The notes beneath the pieces are model-generated. The model was not told the origin of the DNA and searched no databases. It saw only the letters and a program-made list of their open reading frames with translations. Below, in pieces: positions 7,139 to 12,748 of a stretch of DNA of 14,382 nt. The translations under genes and the position numbers were made by a program. Source of the DNA: an uncultured Thermoleophilia bacterium (GTDB lineage Bacteria > Actinomycetota > Thermoleophilia > Gaiellales > F1-60-MAGs149); contig CADCWC010000432.1 in NCBI GenBank assembly GCA_902806305.1, forward strand, positions 1 to 14,382, written 5' to 3'. Each line of letters opens with the position of its first letter. Positions within the stretch are counted from its first letter, which is position 1.

Positions 7139-8236
7139 ATGTCCGTCACGCCGACCACCATCTCCTTCGCCCGCGGCGTCCCGTCGTTCGACATGCTGCC
7201 CACGGCGGAGATCGGCGAGGCCGCCGCTCGCGTGCTCGCCGACGACCCGGCCGGCGTGCTGTCCTACGGCGCGGCCGAGGGATACCGACCGCTGCGGCAG
7301 TGGGTCGCCGACCGCTACGACGCGGACGTGGAACGCGTCCTCCTGACGAACGGCTCGCTCCAGGGACTGGCCCTCCTGGCCGAGCTGCTCTTCGCCGACG
7401 CCGGCGGCCGGGCGATCGTCGAGGCGCCGACCTACGACCGGACGCTGCTGACGCTGCGCCGGTTCGGCGCGGCGGTCCAGAGCGTGCCGCTCGAGGGTGA
7501 CGGGATCGACCTCGACGCGCTCGAGTCGCGCCTCCAGGCGGGCGCCGTGCCGGGACTCGTCTACCTGATCCCGAACTTCCAGAATCCGGCCGGCACGACG
7601 ATGTCCCGGGCCAAGCGCGAGCGCGTCGTGGCCCTCGCCGGCGAGTACGAGTTCATGGTCCTCGAGGACGACCCCTACCGCGATCTGCGCTTCTCCGGCG
7701 CCGACGAGCCGACGATGCTGTCGCTCGACCGCGACGACCGGGTCATCTACTCGACGTCGTTCACGAAGACGGTCGCCCCCGGCGTGCGCGTCGGGGGCCT
7801 GATCGTGCCGCCGCCGCTCTTCGGACGCCTGCGGGCGCTGGCGACGGACACCTACATCGCGCCGAGCCATGTCGCGCAGGGCACGGTCGCCGCGTACTGC
7901 GCCGCGGGCCACTTCGACCCGGGCGTGGAGCGCGCCGCGGAGATGCTCGCGGAGCGCTGCGCGGCGCTGTGCGCGGCCGTCGACCGGCACCTCGGCGAGC
8001 GCGCCGTCTACCGTCGGCCTGAGGGTGGCTACTTCCTGTGGCTGCGGTTGCCGGGCGTCGACACCGAGGGCCTGGCCACGCGGGCGGCCGAGGCGGGCGT
8101 CCCGTTCGTCAAGGGCAGCTCGTGCTACATCGACGGCGGCGGGACCGACGAGCTGCGGCTGGCCTTCTCGGCCTGCGCGCCGGCCGACATGGACCCGGGC
8201 GTCGAGCGGCTCGCCGCGCTGCTTCCGGGAGCGTGA
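7139..8236 (+). CDS. PLP-dependent aminotransferase, class I/II (MocR/LysN-like, stand-alone)
   Basis: The 365-residue protein has the full fold-type I aminotransferase pattern. It shows VLSYGAAEGYRPLRQWVA near the N-terminus, LTNGSLQGLALLAELL (PLP phosphate cup), PNFQNPAGTTMS with the PLP-contacting Asn149, VLEDDPYRDLRF with the pyridine-nitrogen aspartate near residues 177-178, and SFTKTVAPGVRVG with the Schiff-base lysine Lys210. ELRLAFS near residue 340 carries the arginine that binds the substrate carboxylate. The pattern is closest to 2-aminoadipate/MocR-type aminotransferases, but there is no N-terminal GntR DNA-binding domain, so this is an enzyme, not a MocR regulator. Substrate cannot be deduced. 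ATG 7139 is supported by CGAGG at five bases. The DUF3224 gene follows after two bases. Confidence 0.92.
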   Translation: MSVTPTTISFARGVPSFDMLPTAEIGEAAARVLADDPAGVLSYGAAEGYRPLRQWVADRYDADVERVLLTNGSLQGLALLAELLFADAGGRAIVEAPTYDRTLLTLRRFGAAVQSVPLEGDGIDLDALESRLQAGAVPGLVYLIPNFQNPAGTTMSRAKRERVVALAGEYEFMVLEDDPYRDLRFSGADEPTMLSLDRDDRVIYSTSFTKTVAPGVRVGGLIVPPPLFGRLRALATDTYIAPSHVAQGTVAAYCAAGHFDPGVERAAEMLAERCAALCAAVDRHLGERAVYRRPEGGYFLWLRLPGVDTEGLATRAAEAGVPFVKGSSCYIDGGGTDELRLAFSACAPADMDPGVERLAALLPGA

Positions 8237-8238
8237 CG

Positions 8239-8649
8239 ATGCGCGAGGGCACCCTCACCGTTCCCTTCGAGATCACGGGGTGGGACGAGGCGGTCTACGA
8301 CGAGCCCGCGGACGGGCCGACGCTGAGCCGCGTCACCGTCCGGAAGCGGTTCACGGGTGCGCTGGAGGGCTCGAGCGTGGCGGAGCTCCTGATCGCGAAC
8401 GGCGAGGAGGGCCGCGGGTACATGGCCTCCGAGCGGGTCGAGGGGACGCTCGAGGGACGCCGCGGCACGTTCGTCCTGCAGCACGGCGGCGTGGACGACG
8501 GCGTCGTGGCCCGGACCTTCGGCCACGTCGTCCCGGGCTCGGGCACGGATGACCTCCGTGGCCTGCGGGGGGACGTCGAGTTCGCGCACGACGAGTCCGG
8601 CGCCCGCCTGCTGCTCCGCCTGGCGCGCCGGCAACCCGTCTCGGAATGA
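8239..8649 (+). CDS. DUF3224 domain-containing protein
   Basis: The 136-residue protein starts at ATG 8239, two bases after the aminotransferase stop, with GGGAG at 8227-8231 as its ribosome binding site. The pattern MREGTLTVPFEITGWDE, SRVTVRKRFTGALEGSS, ANGEEGRGYMASERVEGTLEGRRGTFVLQHGG and a C-terminal VVPGSGTDDLRGLRGDVEF matches the DUF3224 family (about 130 residues; a beta-barrel-type fold related to allene oxide cyclase-like proteins). Its function is unknown. The frame stays open upstream within the aminotransferase gene, but the family match begins at 8239. Cotranscription with the aminotransferase is likely; a functional link is not shown. Confidence 0.88.
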   Translation: MREGTLTVPFEITGWDEAVYDEPADGPTLSRVTVRKRFTGALEGSSVAELLIANGEEGRGYMASERVEGTLEGRRGTFVLQHGGVDDGVVARTFGHVVPGSGTDDLRGLRGDVEFAHDESGARLLLRLARRQPVSE

Positions 8650-8730
8650 GATCGGTGCCCGGCCGTACCGGATGACCTCCGCGCCGCTCCGGGCCTCCCC
8701 GGGCGACCCCCTCATGCCGACACCGGCTCT

Positions 8731-8758
8731 GAGGCCGCGCGAGGCGTCAATCGGCCTC
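8731..8758. repeat. Inverted repeat at the junction of two convergent genes
   Basis: GAGGCCG at 8731-8737 and its complement CGGCCTC at 8752-8758 are separated by 14 bases. It spans the stop codon of the TfoX-domain gene (8747-8749), between convergent transcripts. It could form a weak terminator hairpin, but there is no U-rich tail on either strand. Confidence 0.22.
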
Positions 8759-9037
8759 GTCGGTCCCGGCGGACTCGACGGCCGCTCGCAGCCCGGCCCG
8801 TTCCGCCGCCGGCACGTCCCGCCAGTCGAGGTCGTGGAGTGCCCCGTGGAGCGCCCACAGCAGGTTCAGCGACGTCGCGTGCGGGTGCCGGTCCAGCACG
8901 CGCAGGTAGGCCTCGACCGCGCCGACCGCCGCCAGGTCTCGCTCGTGGGCGATGCCGACGTCCGCCAGCCGCCGAGCGCTCGCCGGGCCAAGACCGCGGA
9001 GCTCGACGACCGGGCGCTGCCCCGTCCCGCCCTTCAC
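8747..9037 (-). CDS. TfoX C-terminal-domain protein (small helix-hairpin-helix-like)
   Basis: The 96-residue protein begins at GTG 9037, which overlaps the stop of the sigma gene as GTGA. The motif run VELRGLGPASARRLADVGIA, ERDLAAVGAVEAYLRVLDRH, SLNLLWALHGALHDLDWRDV matches the TfoX C-terminal domain, a helical module of about 80 residues in competence regulators of the TfoX/Sxy type. The TfoX N-terminal domain is absent, so this is a stand-alone C-terminal domain, which occurs in many bacteria and whose role is unclear (protein or nucleic-acid binding is suggested by the LRGLGPASA turn). Its coupling to an ECF sigma factor suggests it may modulate that sigma factor; this is inference. The frame continues upstream inside the sigma gene but has no homology there. 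Confidence 0.85.
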   Translation of the reverse strand: MKGGTGQRPVVELRGLGPASARRLADVGIAHERDLAAVGAVEAYLRVLDRHPHATSLNLLWALHGALHDLDWRDVPAAERAGLRAAVESAGTDEAD

Positions 9038-9765
9038 GACAGCCGCCCGGCGAGCAGGTCGGGGTACGCGGCGTGCAGCTGTCCGACGAGGTCCGGCGTG
9101 GCCAGATCGACGGGCGGCTCGGTGGCCACCAGGGCCTCGAGCTGAGCAGCCGCCCGGCGCACGCGGACGTCCGGGGGCGGCGCGTGACGGCCGCGGCCGT
9201 CGTCGAACAGGCGCGCCGCCACCTCGGCCTGCAGGCTCCGGCGGCCACGGGCCACGCGGGCCCGGAACGTCTCCGGCGTGATGCCGAGGATCGCCGCGCC
9301 GGTCCCGGACGGGTAGTCGAGCACGTCGGCGAGCAGGTAGGCGAGGCGGACCGGCACCGAGAGCCGCGTGAGCAGCCCGATCGCGCAGACGAGCTCGGCC
9401 TCCTCCTCGAGCAGCCGCCCGTCGGGGCCGGGCGCCGGGTCGGGGCGATCGAGGACGTCCGCGTCGGCCGGGACGGGGCGCGTGCGGGCCCGCCGCCGGT
9501 GCCGCGCGATCTCCCGGACGGTCACCGTGTGCACCCACGTGGTGAGCGCTGCCTCGCCGCGGTACCCGCGCAGGCCCCGGGCCACGGCGAGCAGCACGTC
9601 CTGCGCGCAGTCGCGCGCCTCGTCCGGGTGCCAGAGCGCTCGGAGGGCGAGGCCGTAGACGACGTCCTCGATCGAGCGGAGCACCTCGTCGAGGGCCGCC
9701 CCGTCGCCCTGCTGGGCCTGCCGGACCGCGGCGGTCACCGCGGTGGTGTCAGCTCGCGACGACAT
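9034..9765 (-). CDS. ECF-type RNA polymerase sigma factor with a C-terminal extension
   Basis: This is a 243-residue protein from ATG 9765. Region 2 is at residues 22-95 (GAALDEVLRSIEDVVYGLAL, WHPDEARDCAQDVLLAVARG, TTWVHTVTVREIARHRRR). A linker of Asp/Pro-rich sequence follows. Region 4 is at about 118-185, with LPVRLAYLL-like SVPVRLAYLLADVLDYPS and the HTH around AAILGITPETFRARVARGRR. Residues 186-243 form an extra tail (RHAPPPDVRVRRAAAQLEAL, then PDLVGQLHAAYPDLL); it lacks the Cys-rich pattern seen in some ECF tails. The start was chosen over 9828 because the added 21 residues are Ser/Arg-rich antisense sequence. It overlaps the upstream ABM gene by 17 bp and the downstream TfoX-domain gene as GTGA. 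No anti-sigma factor is encoded nearby. Confidence 0.9.
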   Translation of the reverse strand: MSSRADTTAVTAAVRQAQQGDGAALDEVLRSIEDVVYGLALRALWHPDEARDCAQDVLLAVARGLRGYRGEAALTTWVHTVTVREIARHRRRARTRPVPADADVLDRPDPAPGPDGRLLEEEAELVCAIGLLTRLSVPVRLAYLLADVLDYPSGTGAAILGITPETFRARVARGRRSLQAEVAARLFDDGRGRHAPPPDVRVRRAAAQLEALVATEPPVDLATPDLVGQLHAAYPDLLAGRLS

Positions 9766-10051
9766 GGGTGTCGAGGATCTCGGCGTGCTCGAGGCTCGGC
9801 TCCGCGAGCAGGGCGAACCAGGCCGCACACACCGGCAGCGACGGTGCGCGCTCGGCGGCGGCGACCGCCTCGGCGTGCGACCGCCAGGTCAGGACGTGGA
9901 CGTAGCGGCCGTCCGCGGTCCGCGTCAGCATCGCGGTCCGGAGGCCCGGGCAGGCGTCCGCCAGCGCGGCCACGACCGCCGCGTGGCCGTCCAGGACGGC
10001 CCCTTCGTCGGCCGCCGCGACCGTGAAGCGCGCGATCTCCATGGATCCCAT
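9749..10051 (-). CDS. Antibiotic biosynthesis monooxygenase (ABM)-fold protein
   Basis: The 100-residue protein is of the dimeric alpha+beta barrel type. MEIARFTVAAADEGAVLDGHAAVVAAL, then LRTAMLTRTADGRYVHVLTWRSHAEAVAAAERA, then a C-terminal HAEILDTHVV strand follow the ABM order; the LTWRSHAEA segment is characteristic. Members are monooxygenases, haem-degrading enzymes or small-ligand binders; no cofactor residues can be assigned here. ATG 10051 is well supported by a strong GAGGAGGAG ribosome binding site; the internal ATG at residue 4 is less favoured. It is the first gene of a three-gene unit with the ECF sigma factor (17-bp overlap) and the TfoX-domain protein. The pairing of an ECF sigma with a dimeric alpha/beta-barrel protein recalls ECF42 with its DGPF/YCII-type partners. 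Confidence 0.8.
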   Translation of the reverse strand: MGSMEIARFTVAAADEGAVLDGHAAVVAALADACPGLRTAMLTRTADGRYVHVLTWRSHAEAVAAAERAPSLPVCAAWFALLAEPSLEHAEILDTHVVAS

Positions 10052-10055
10052 TCAG

Positions 10056-10064
10056 CTCCTCCTC
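10056..10064 (-). promoter_or_regulatory. Strong ribosome binding site of the ABM-sigma-TfoX operon
   Basis: GAGGAGGAG on the minus strand ends four bases before the ATG at 10051. It is the strongest Shine-Dalgarno sequence in the window and fixes the ABM start; the sigma and TfoX-domain genes downstream rely on overlap coupling instead. Confidence 0.7.
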
Positions 10065-10090
10065 GGGGTGTGCATCCGGTTGGAGGGCGG

Positions 10091-10117
10091 ACGACGGGCG
10101 ATCGTGACATGCGTCGT
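10091..10117. repeat. Inverted repeat between the LapA-domain gene and the ABM operon
   Basis: ACGACG at 10091-10096 and CGTCGT at 10112-10117 are exact complements separated by 15 bases. They lie just after the LapA-domain stop codon and 40-66 bp upstream of the ABM start. It may be a weak terminator or an operator for the sigma operon. Confidence 0.25.
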
Positions 10118-10124
10118 GGTGCCG

Positions 10125-10517
10125 TCAGGCGCCGCCTGCGGGCGGCGAGGCCGCCCCGCCGGCCGGCGGTGAGGGGTCGGTGTCGGCGTCTGCGCTCGAC
10201 GTCGCGGCGGGCATCGGCCGGGCCCCGACGGGTGCGGTGCCGGCCGTCGTCCGCGCACCGCGGCCGGAACCGCTGCCTCCCGCTCGTCGACCGGTCACGA
10301 GGCGGCTCGCCGCCACACCGGCCACGAGCCCGAGCAGGGTGCAGATCAACATGACCCAGATGAGCGACGCGTCGGTGTCGAAGAGCACGAACGAGACCGG
10401 GACCGTGGTGGTGTTCGAGAGCACGAACGCCACCAGGTAGATCACGATCAGGGCCAGCAGCGCCAGCAGCCCGTAGACGAGGCGCTCGGGATCGGCGCGG
10501 CCGCGCGGGAGCTTCAT
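10125..10517 (-). CDS. LapA-domain (DUF1049) membrane protein
   Basis: The 130-residue protein has two transmembrane helices, about residues 13-34 (LVYGLLALLALIVIYLVAFV) and 51-72 (SLIWVMLICTLLGLVAGVAA). They are joined by the segment LSNTTTVPVSFVLFDTDA, the signature of the lipopolysaccharide assembly protein A (LapA/DUF1049) domain (a run such as N-x-x-x-V-x-V-x-F between two helices). Residues 76-130 are an Arg/Gly- then Ala/Pro/Ser-rich cytoplasmic-type tail ending in two copies of PPAGGA. In Gram-positive actinobacteria this domain's role is not known. ATG 10517 has a -10-like TAGCGT 6 nt upstream, suggesting a leaderless transcript. It is a plausible separate unit from the ABM operon 73 bp downstream, though read-through is possible. 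Confidence 0.87.
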   Translation of the reverse strand: MKLPRGRADPERLVYGLLALLALIVIYLVAFVLSNTTTVPVSFVLFDTDASLIWVMLICTLLGLVAGVAASRLVTGRRAGGSGSGRGARTTAGTAPVGARPMPAATSSADADTDPSPPAGGAASPPAGGA

Positions 10518-10523
10518 CGGGTC

Positions 10524-10529
10524 ACGCTA
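10524..10529 (-). promoter_or_regulatory. Candidate -10 element, leaderless promoter of the LapA-domain gene
   Basis: TAGCGT on the minus strand ends 6 nt before the ATG at 10517, so transcription should begin at or next to the start codon. No Shine-Dalgarno sequence is present. The octamer GCTAGCGT is shared with the sigma-ogt promoter at 4901-4906. Confidence 0.42.
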
Positions 10530-10569
10530 GCCGATTGATTCCCGCGCGGCGGCCGTCCGCCGCGCCTCG

Positions 10570-10764
10570 TCAGCGGGCGGCGCCGATCGCGACGGGCGCA
10601 GCGCTGCGACGGGCGATCGTCGGCTCGAGCAGTTGCGCCTGGCGTGGCGTCGCCATCCGGCCGCCGTGCATGTGGCGGAACGTGGGACAGGGGTCGTCGC
10701 GCTCCAGGGCACAGAGTCCCTTGCGACGGAAGAAGCAGTCGTTGCAGGTCACAGCGCGCGGCAC
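10570..10764 (-). CDS. Small four-cysteine protein of unknown function
   Basis: The proposed 64-residue protein starts at GTG 10764. It has four cysteines, spaced C-x2-C-x7-C-x7-C at residues 7, 10, 18 and 26 (VTCNDCFFRRKGLCAL then DDPCPTFR), which suggests a bound zinc ion or a small iron-sulfur site. The rest is basic and hydrophobic, with PRQAQLLEP. I recall similar CNDC...LCAL...PC.TFR small proteins in actinobacterial genomes without a known function; this is memory, not a search. The frame is open to a GTG at 10869, but that lies within the -10 of a well-formed promoter, so the start must be further in. An AGAGGGG sits 13-19 bases before GTG 10764, rather far; GTG 10752 is an alternative start. 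Confidence 0.65.
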   Translation of the reverse strand: MPRAVTCNDCFFRRKGLCALERDDPCPTFRHMHGGRMATPRQAQLLEPTIARRSAAPVAIGAAR

Positions 10765-10834
10765 GGGTGCAGCGTTTCCCCTCTTGACATGGCCTGTGTC
10801 GGCGGTCGGCGTCCTCCCAGAACGCCCCGCCTGC

Positions 10835-10853
10835 GAGGTGCGTCGAGCACCCC
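10835..10853 (-). promoter_or_regulatory. Leader hairpin near the 5' end of the four-cysteine gene transcript
   Basis: On the minus strand GGGGTGC and GCACCTC form a 7-bp stem (one G-U pair) around a 5-nt loop, 8-26 bases after the predicted transcription start near 10861. It lies in a leader of about 97 nt. It could stabilise or regulate the mRNA; its meaning is unknown. Confidence 0.25.
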
Positions 10854-10867
10854 TCGGACGATGGGGC

Positions 10868-10896
10868 ACTCTAGACCCCGGTCCGCGACCTCACAA
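10868..10896 (-). promoter_or_regulatory. Sigma-70-type promoter of the four-cysteine gene
   Basis: On the minus strand TTGTGA (10896-10891; four of six matches to TTGACA) and TAGAGT (10873-10868; four of six to TATAAT) are separated by exactly 17 bases. Transcription would start near 10861. This is the only site in the window with both hexamers at ideal spacing. Confidence 0.55.
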
Positions 10897-10952
10897 GCTC
10901 GGAACCGTCGCCCGCGACCGCAAAATGCGGCCGTTTCGTCGACGGGTGCGAA

Positions 10953-11972
10953 TCAGGCCGCGGGCAGCTCCGCGAGCGCGTCGAGCGCCTCGGCGAAGGT
11001 CCCCACCGGGACGATCCGCAGGCCGTCCTCGGCCCAGCGGCGGGCCTCGGCGGCGTTCTCCTCGGGCACCAGGAAGACGTCGGCGTCGGCGTCCGTGGCG
11101 CCGAACGTCTTCTGCTTGATCCCGCCGATCGGGGCCACCGTGCCGTCCATCAGGATCTCGCCCGTGACGGCCACGCGGTGGCCGCGGACGACCGAGCGCT
11201 TGGCCAACGCGCTGTAGATCTCGAGCGCGAAGCCGAGGCCCGCCGACGGCCCGCCGACGCCTTCCGTCTCGTAGCGGACGGGGATCGGGAGCTTCGCCTC
11301 GGCCGGGGCGATGATCACGCCGAGCACCGCCCGCTTCGGGTCGTCCGGGTTCGGCGCCGTCGCGACCTCGGCCGTGCCGCGGTCTGCGCCGCGTCGGTAC
11401 GCCAGCGTGACGCGTTCGCCGGGCCGCACGCCCTCGAGCGCGCGGCGGAGGTCGTCGAGGTCCCGGACAGTCCGACCGCGGGCCTCGACGATCTCGTCGC
11501 CCTCGCGCAGGCCGGCGCGCTCGGCCGGGGAGTCCGGCCCGAAGGCGGCGATCCGGGCGATCGCCCGGATCTCGACCTTCTTGCCAAGGGCGCGCTCGGC
11601 CACGACCGCGGCGTTCTGCTGCGAGCTCCGCATGAGGATCCGTCCCTGCCGACCGAGATCCTCGTCGTCGTGGCCCGGCGGGATCACCTTCTCCTCCGGC
11701 ACGAGGTCGACGCCGGGCTCGTCGTCGCCGAGCCAGCGGTCGAGGAGGCTCGCGCGACGCACCTGCACGGCCACGAGGAGCAGCGCGGGATCGCCTCGCC
11801 GCGCGTCCGGCGGCTCGCCCGGGACGTCCACGTAGGGCCCGATCTCGACCGCTGCCTGCGGGCTGTAGAGGAAGTAGTCGCTGGCCCTCGTCCCGGCCCA
11901 GGCCGCGACGGCCGCCGAGCCGCCCAGCACCACCACGACCACGCCGACGATCAGGACCAGGAGGCGACGCAC
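10953..11972 (-). CDS. Membrane-anchored PDZ and Lon-like (S16) serine protease, YlbL family
   Basis: The 339-residue protein has an N-terminal signal anchor (residues 3-26, RLLVLIVGVVVVVLGGSAAV), a PDZ domain (about 130-205, with SPAERAGLREGDEIVEARGR), and a C-terminal Lon-type proteolytic domain (215-335). The catalytic Ser-Lys dyad is Ser243 in EGVGGPSAGLGFAL and Lys286 in VAPIGGIKQKTFGA. The active site faces outside the membrane. The architecture matches B. subtilis YlbL (DdcP), a protease that degrades the cell-division inhibitor YneA after DNA damage, and mycobacterial homologues. GTG 11972 is preferred over GTG 11978 because a -10-like TACGCT ends 7 nt before it. The frame stays open to 12596, but that is antisense to ybaK. 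It is transcribed divergently from ybaK. Confidence 0.92.
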   Translation of the reverse strand: MRRLLVLIVGVVVVVLGGSAAVAAWAGTRASDYFLYSPQAAVEIGPYVDVPGEPPDARRGDPALLLVAVQVRRASLLDRWLGDDEPGVDLVPEEKVIPPGHDDEDLGRQGRILMRSSQQNAAVVAERALGKKVEIRAIARIAAFGPDSPAERAGLREGDEIVEARGRTVRDLDDLRRALEGVRPGERVTLAYRRGADRGTAEVATAPNPDDPKRAVLGVIIAPAEAKLPIPVRYETEGVGGPSAGLGFALEIYSALAKRSVVRGHRVAVTGEILMDGTVAPIGGIKQKTFGATDADADVFLVPEENAAEARRWAEDGLRIVPVGTFAEALDALAELPAA

Positions 11973-11979
11973 GACCACC

Positions 11980-11985
11980 AGCGTA
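11980..11985 (-). promoter_or_regulatory. Candidate -10 element, leaderless promoter of the Lon-like protease gene
   Basis: TACGCT on the minus strand ends 7 nt before GTG 11972. If it is the true -10, the start codon at 11978 would be too close, so this site also decides the start. No Shine-Dalgarno sequence fits well and no -35 is seen. Confidence 0.4.
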
Positions 11986-12006
11986 CCCGTCTCCCGACTC
12001 GTTCCC

Positions 12007-12028
12007 GTTGCAGCCGGGCAACGGCTGC
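12007..12028. repeat. Two overlapping inverted repeats between divergent genes
   Basis: CGTTGC (12007-12012) pairs with GCAACG (12018-12023), and GCAGCCG (12010-12016) pairs with CGGCTGC (12022-12028). The two stems share bases, so they could not form together. They sit midway between the starts at 11972 and 12060. They could be an operator for a dimeric regulator of both genes or an alternating hairpin. Confidence 0.42.
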
Positions 12029-12047
12029 GTGGCCCGGCCCACGGTGA

Positions 12048-12053
12048 TTGAAT
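12048..12053 (+). promoter_or_regulatory. Candidate -10 element, leaderless promoter of ybaK
   Basis: TTGAAT (four of six matches to TATAAT) ends 6 nt before the GTG at 12060, placing the transcription start at the start codon. No Shine-Dalgarno sequence is present. The in-frame TTG at 12048 lies in this hexamer and is not a likely start. Confidence 0.4.
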
Positions 12054-12059
12054 GGCGCC

Positions 12060-12539
12060 GTGACGGCGACGCGCGGCACCACGTGGCTCGGACGCGCCGG
12101 CGTGACGTTCGCCGTGCACCAGTACGACTACGGCGCGATGCCCGCCGGGGTGGGCGCGGCCGTGCACGCCTCGACCGCCCTCGAGATCCCGGTGGAGCGG
12201 TTCGCCAAGACGCTCGTCGCCGAGGCGGACGGCGACCCGGTGTTCGTCCTGGTGCCGGGCGACCGCGAGGTGTCGCTCCGCAAGCTCGCGCGGGCGGCGG
12301 GCGTCAAGCACGCCGAGATGGCCGACCCGCGCGACGCGGAGCGGCTGACCGGCTATCAGATCGGCGGCATCGGCCCGTTCGGGGCGCGGCGGTCCCTGCC
12401 CGTCTACGTCGACGCCTCGTTGCTCGGGTACGAGCAGATCGCGCTGAACGGCGGCCGCCGGGGCGTGATCCTCGAACTCGCCTCGGCGGACGTCGTGCGG
12501 CTGCTCGACGCCGTGTGTGCCGACCTCGCGGCCGGCTGA
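12060..12539 (+). CDS. ybaK: Cys-tRNA(Pro)/Cys-tRNA(Cys) deacylase YbaK-type
   Basis: This is a 159-residue YbaK/EbsC-like protein. Such enzymes hydrolyse Cys-tRNA(Pro) formed by prolyl-tRNA synthetase, clearing the mischarged tRNA in trans. GVTFAVHQYDY, then the conserved lysine in RFAKTLVAEADG (Lys50), then REVSLRKLARAAG and the glycine-rich loop GYQIGGIGPFG (99-108) are in the expected order and positions. The length is typical for the family (about 155-160). GTG 12060 is chosen because of the -10-like hexamer 6 nt upstream. It is divergent from the Lon-like protease and convergent with the small Pro/Asp-rich gene, whose stop is 16 bp away. Confidence 0.93.
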   Translation: MTATRGTTWLGRAGVTFAVHQYDYGAMPAGVGAAVHASTALEIPVERFAKTLVAEADGDPVFVLVPGDREVSLRKLARAAGVKHAEMADPRDAERLTGYQIGGIGPFGARRSLPVYVDASLLGYEQIALNGGRRGVILELASADVVRLLDAVCADLAAG

Positions 12540-12565
12540 CGCCGAACGACGTCCGTCAGAAGCCG
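12533..12565. terminator. Possible bidirectional terminator hairpin between convergent genes
   Basis: TGACG at 12537-12541 pairs with CGTCA at 12554-12558 and CGGC at 12533-12536 pairs with GCCG at 12562-12565, leaving a 3-nt bulge and a 12-nt loop. It spans both stop codons of the convergent ybaK and Pro/Asp-rich genes. There is no U-tract, so it would be an atypical terminator. Confidence 0.3.
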
Positions 12566-12720
12566 ACCTTGCGGTCGGGGTCCGGCATCGGCTCACCCGG
12601 CTGGTCGGGCACCGGATCCGGGTGCGGCACGTCGGGGGAGGGCACCTCGAGCGGCGGCTCGGGCGGCTGGTCGGGGACGCTGATCGGGTCCCCCGGCATC
12701 GGCATGCTCATGTCAGTCAT
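12556..12720 (-). CDS. Small Pro/Asp-rich protein (54 residues), unknown function
   Basis: ATG 12720 to TGA at 12556-12558 gives MTDMSMPMPGDP then a run of Pro, Asp, Glu and Val in short PxP and PDP steps (VPDQPPEPPLEVPSPDVPHP, DPVPDQPGEPMPDPDRK), ending KVGF. It is acidic except for the last residues, has no hydrophobic stretch and is probably disordered. It starts 28 bases after the stop of the amidotransferase gene on the same strand, so it may share that transcript; no good Shine-Dalgarno sequence is present. Comparable tiny proline-rich proteins are common in bacterial genomes, but without known roles. It is plausible because the reading frame fills the gap between two genes, but it could be chance in GC-rich DNA. 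Confidence 0.5.
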   Translation of the reverse strand: MTDMSMPMPGDPISVPDQPPEPPLEVPSPDVPHPDPVPDQPGEPMPDPDRKVGF

Positions 12721-12748
12721 AGTCGGTGGTACCCGGTCGGGCCGATCC

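Noticed and set aside
8839..10026. 395-codon open frame on the plus strand
   Set aside because: It is antisense to the TfoX-domain, sigma and ABM genes and has Arg/Pro-rich composition.
10784..10789. Exact TTGACA on the plus strand
   Set aside because: No -10-like hexamer lies 16-18 bp downstream (CGGCGT at 17) and no plus-strand gene follows, so I treat it as chance.
10570..10869. 99-residue version of the four-cysteine protein starting at GTG 10869
   Set aside because: That start lies inside the -10 of the predicted promoter, and the extra 35 residues are Arg/Thr/Gly-rich without conserved-looking features.
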